Shown here: positions 4,753-5,340 of the stretch, piece by piece
Numbering within the stretch: the stretch's first letter is position 1
Layout of the letters: every line of letters starts with the position of its first letter
DNA from: Micrococcales bacterium
Lineage (GTDB): Bacteria > Actinomycetota > Actinomycetes > Actinomycetales > Dermatophilaceae
Reading direction: 5' to 3'
NCBI GenBank assembly: GCA_030537915.1
Contig: JAUNUZ010000193.1
Span: 1 to 5,340, forward strand
DNA: 5,340 bases
Notes under the pieces: generated by a model
What the model saw: the letters and a program-made list of their open reading frames with translations, nothing else
Database searches by the model: none
Told to the model about the DNA's origin: nothing
Position numbers and translations under genes: made by a program

Positions 4753-5340
4753 GTGTTCGAACGCAACACGAAGAAGGTCACCGTTCCCACGGTGAGCACC
4801 AAGCGAGTCACGGTGCCGACGATGCACGGGCTCAGGAAGCTCGTGGCCCCCACGGTCGCAGGCGCCGCCGCCAAGTCCGAGCGCTACGTCAAGGACGCGA
4901 AGGCGTGGAGCGATGACGTCGCCCACGAGGCGAAGGATGCCGCTGTTCCGGCCTTGGCTGCCGCCGCCGGGACGGTCACCGCCACGAGTGAGGCCGCCAA
5001 GGACAAAGTCGACGACACGATCCCCAAGATCGTCGACGCCATCAGCGGTGCCCTCGCGGCCGGTGCCGCGACCGCCTCCGAGAGCGCCTCCAAGGCCACG
5101 GACGTCGTGACCGGTGAGGCGAAGAAGAAGGAGAAGCGCAAGAAGGGGTTCATCGGCAGCCTGCTGTCCGGCCTGCTCACCCTCGCCGCTGCCGGAGCGG
5201 TGATCGCCTGGCTGCGTCAGCGCGAGAACAAGCCACGGGACGACCCGTGGGCGCGCCCGCTGACCGACCCCTACGTGGCTCCCACATCTGGTCGCGACTC
5301 CAGCGTCGGCACCTCCGCCGACACGGCCGACGCACCGGTC
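4753..5340 (+). CDS. Ala/Lys-rich single-pass membrane protein, DUF5324-like, 3'-truncated by window
   Basis: An open frame of 196 codons from GTG to the right edge of the window, with no stop seen. I do not recognise a function. Residues 1-25 are basic and contain a near-repeat, KKVTVPT (7-13) and KRVTVPT (17-23). Residues 26-120 are rich in Ala, Lys, Asp, Ser and Thr, and are likely amphipathic helices punctuated by Pro (VAPTVAG, AAVPALA, DTIPKIV). A highly charged run, EAKKKEKRKK (122-131), precedes one membrane helix (about 133-154). A short polar C-terminal part holds DDPWARPLTDPYVAP (163-177). This layout, and location divergent from ppiA, resemble the Streptomyces DUF5324 family, which also ends in a helix followed by a DPW-type segment. 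The assignment rests on memory of that family, not a search. The lysine run before the helix suggests a cytoplasmic N-terminus and a C-terminal tail outside. The long helical part could bind membrane, DNA or wall polymers, all of it speculative. Confidence 0.75.
   Translation, partial: MFERNTKKVTVPTVSTKRVTVPTMHGLRKLVAPTVAGAAAKSERYVKDAKAWSDDVAHEAKDAAVPALAAAAGTVTATSEAAKDKVDDTIPKIVDAISGALAAGAATASESASKATDVVTGEAKKKEKRKKGFIGSLLSGLLTLAAAGAVIAWLRQRENKPRDDPWARPLTDPYVAPTSGRDSSVGTSADTADAPV

Noticed and set aside
3905..4795. A 296-residue plus-strand open frame over ppiA
   Set aside because: It is antisense to the cyclophilin gene, which has all active-site residues, and has no recognisable domain.
1..5340. 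tRNA genes, CRISPR arrays, insertion sequences or phage genes
   Set aside because: No cloverleaf, regularly spaced repeat, transposase motif or terminal inverted repeat was seen.

Overview
The window is about two thirds G+C. It carries short, tightly packed genes with GGAGG-type ribosome binding sites and GTG as well as ATG starts. The gene set pknB, trpG/pabA, DUF881 protein, crgA, rhomboid protease and cyclophilin ppiA is the conserved block that lies beside gyrA, near the replication origin, in Actinomycetota. The content fits a high-GC actinobacterium, possibly of the Micrococcales. The lower rank is a guess. Nothing here looks like phage, plasmid or insertion-sequence DNA.

Layout. Positions 1-861 (+) are the 3' end of a PknB-type Ser/Thr kinase gene: one membrane helix, three PASTA domains and a Ser/Thr/Pro-rich tail. 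A 74-bp convergent gap separates it from a glutamine amidotransferase subunit (936-1565, -). A 157-bp gap with inverted repeats follows, then a DUF881 membrane protein (1723-2448, -). A 155-bp divergent region holds weak promoter-like sites and a near-consensus SOS-box-like dyad. It leads to crgA (2604-2900, +). The 239-bp gap between crgA and the convergent rhomboid gene (3140-4036, -) appears non-coding. It holds two overlapping hairpins and a DnaA-box cluster around a very AT-rich core. The rhomboid gene follows ppiA (4073-4591, -) by 36 bp, so the two are probably co-transcribed. A 161-bp divergent gap with no convincing promoter leads to an Ala/Lys-rich single-pass membrane protein (4753 to beyond the window end, +), placed and built like the Streptomyces DUF5324 family.

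Function. PknB and CrgA belong to the actinobacterial growth and division machinery: muropeptide-sensing kinase signalling, and a small membrane protein that works with FtsZ and septal synthesis proteins. The DUF881 protein is an uncharacterised membrane neighbour often found with them. TrpG/PabA supplies ammonia for folate and/or tryptophan precursors. PpiA is a cytosolic prolyl isomerase. The rhomboid protein cleaves unknown membrane substrates. The main unexplained signal is the origin-like DnaA-box arrangement between crgA and the rhomboid gene. The least understood gene is the DUF5324-like one at the right edge. No stretch over 300 bases lacks a gene.
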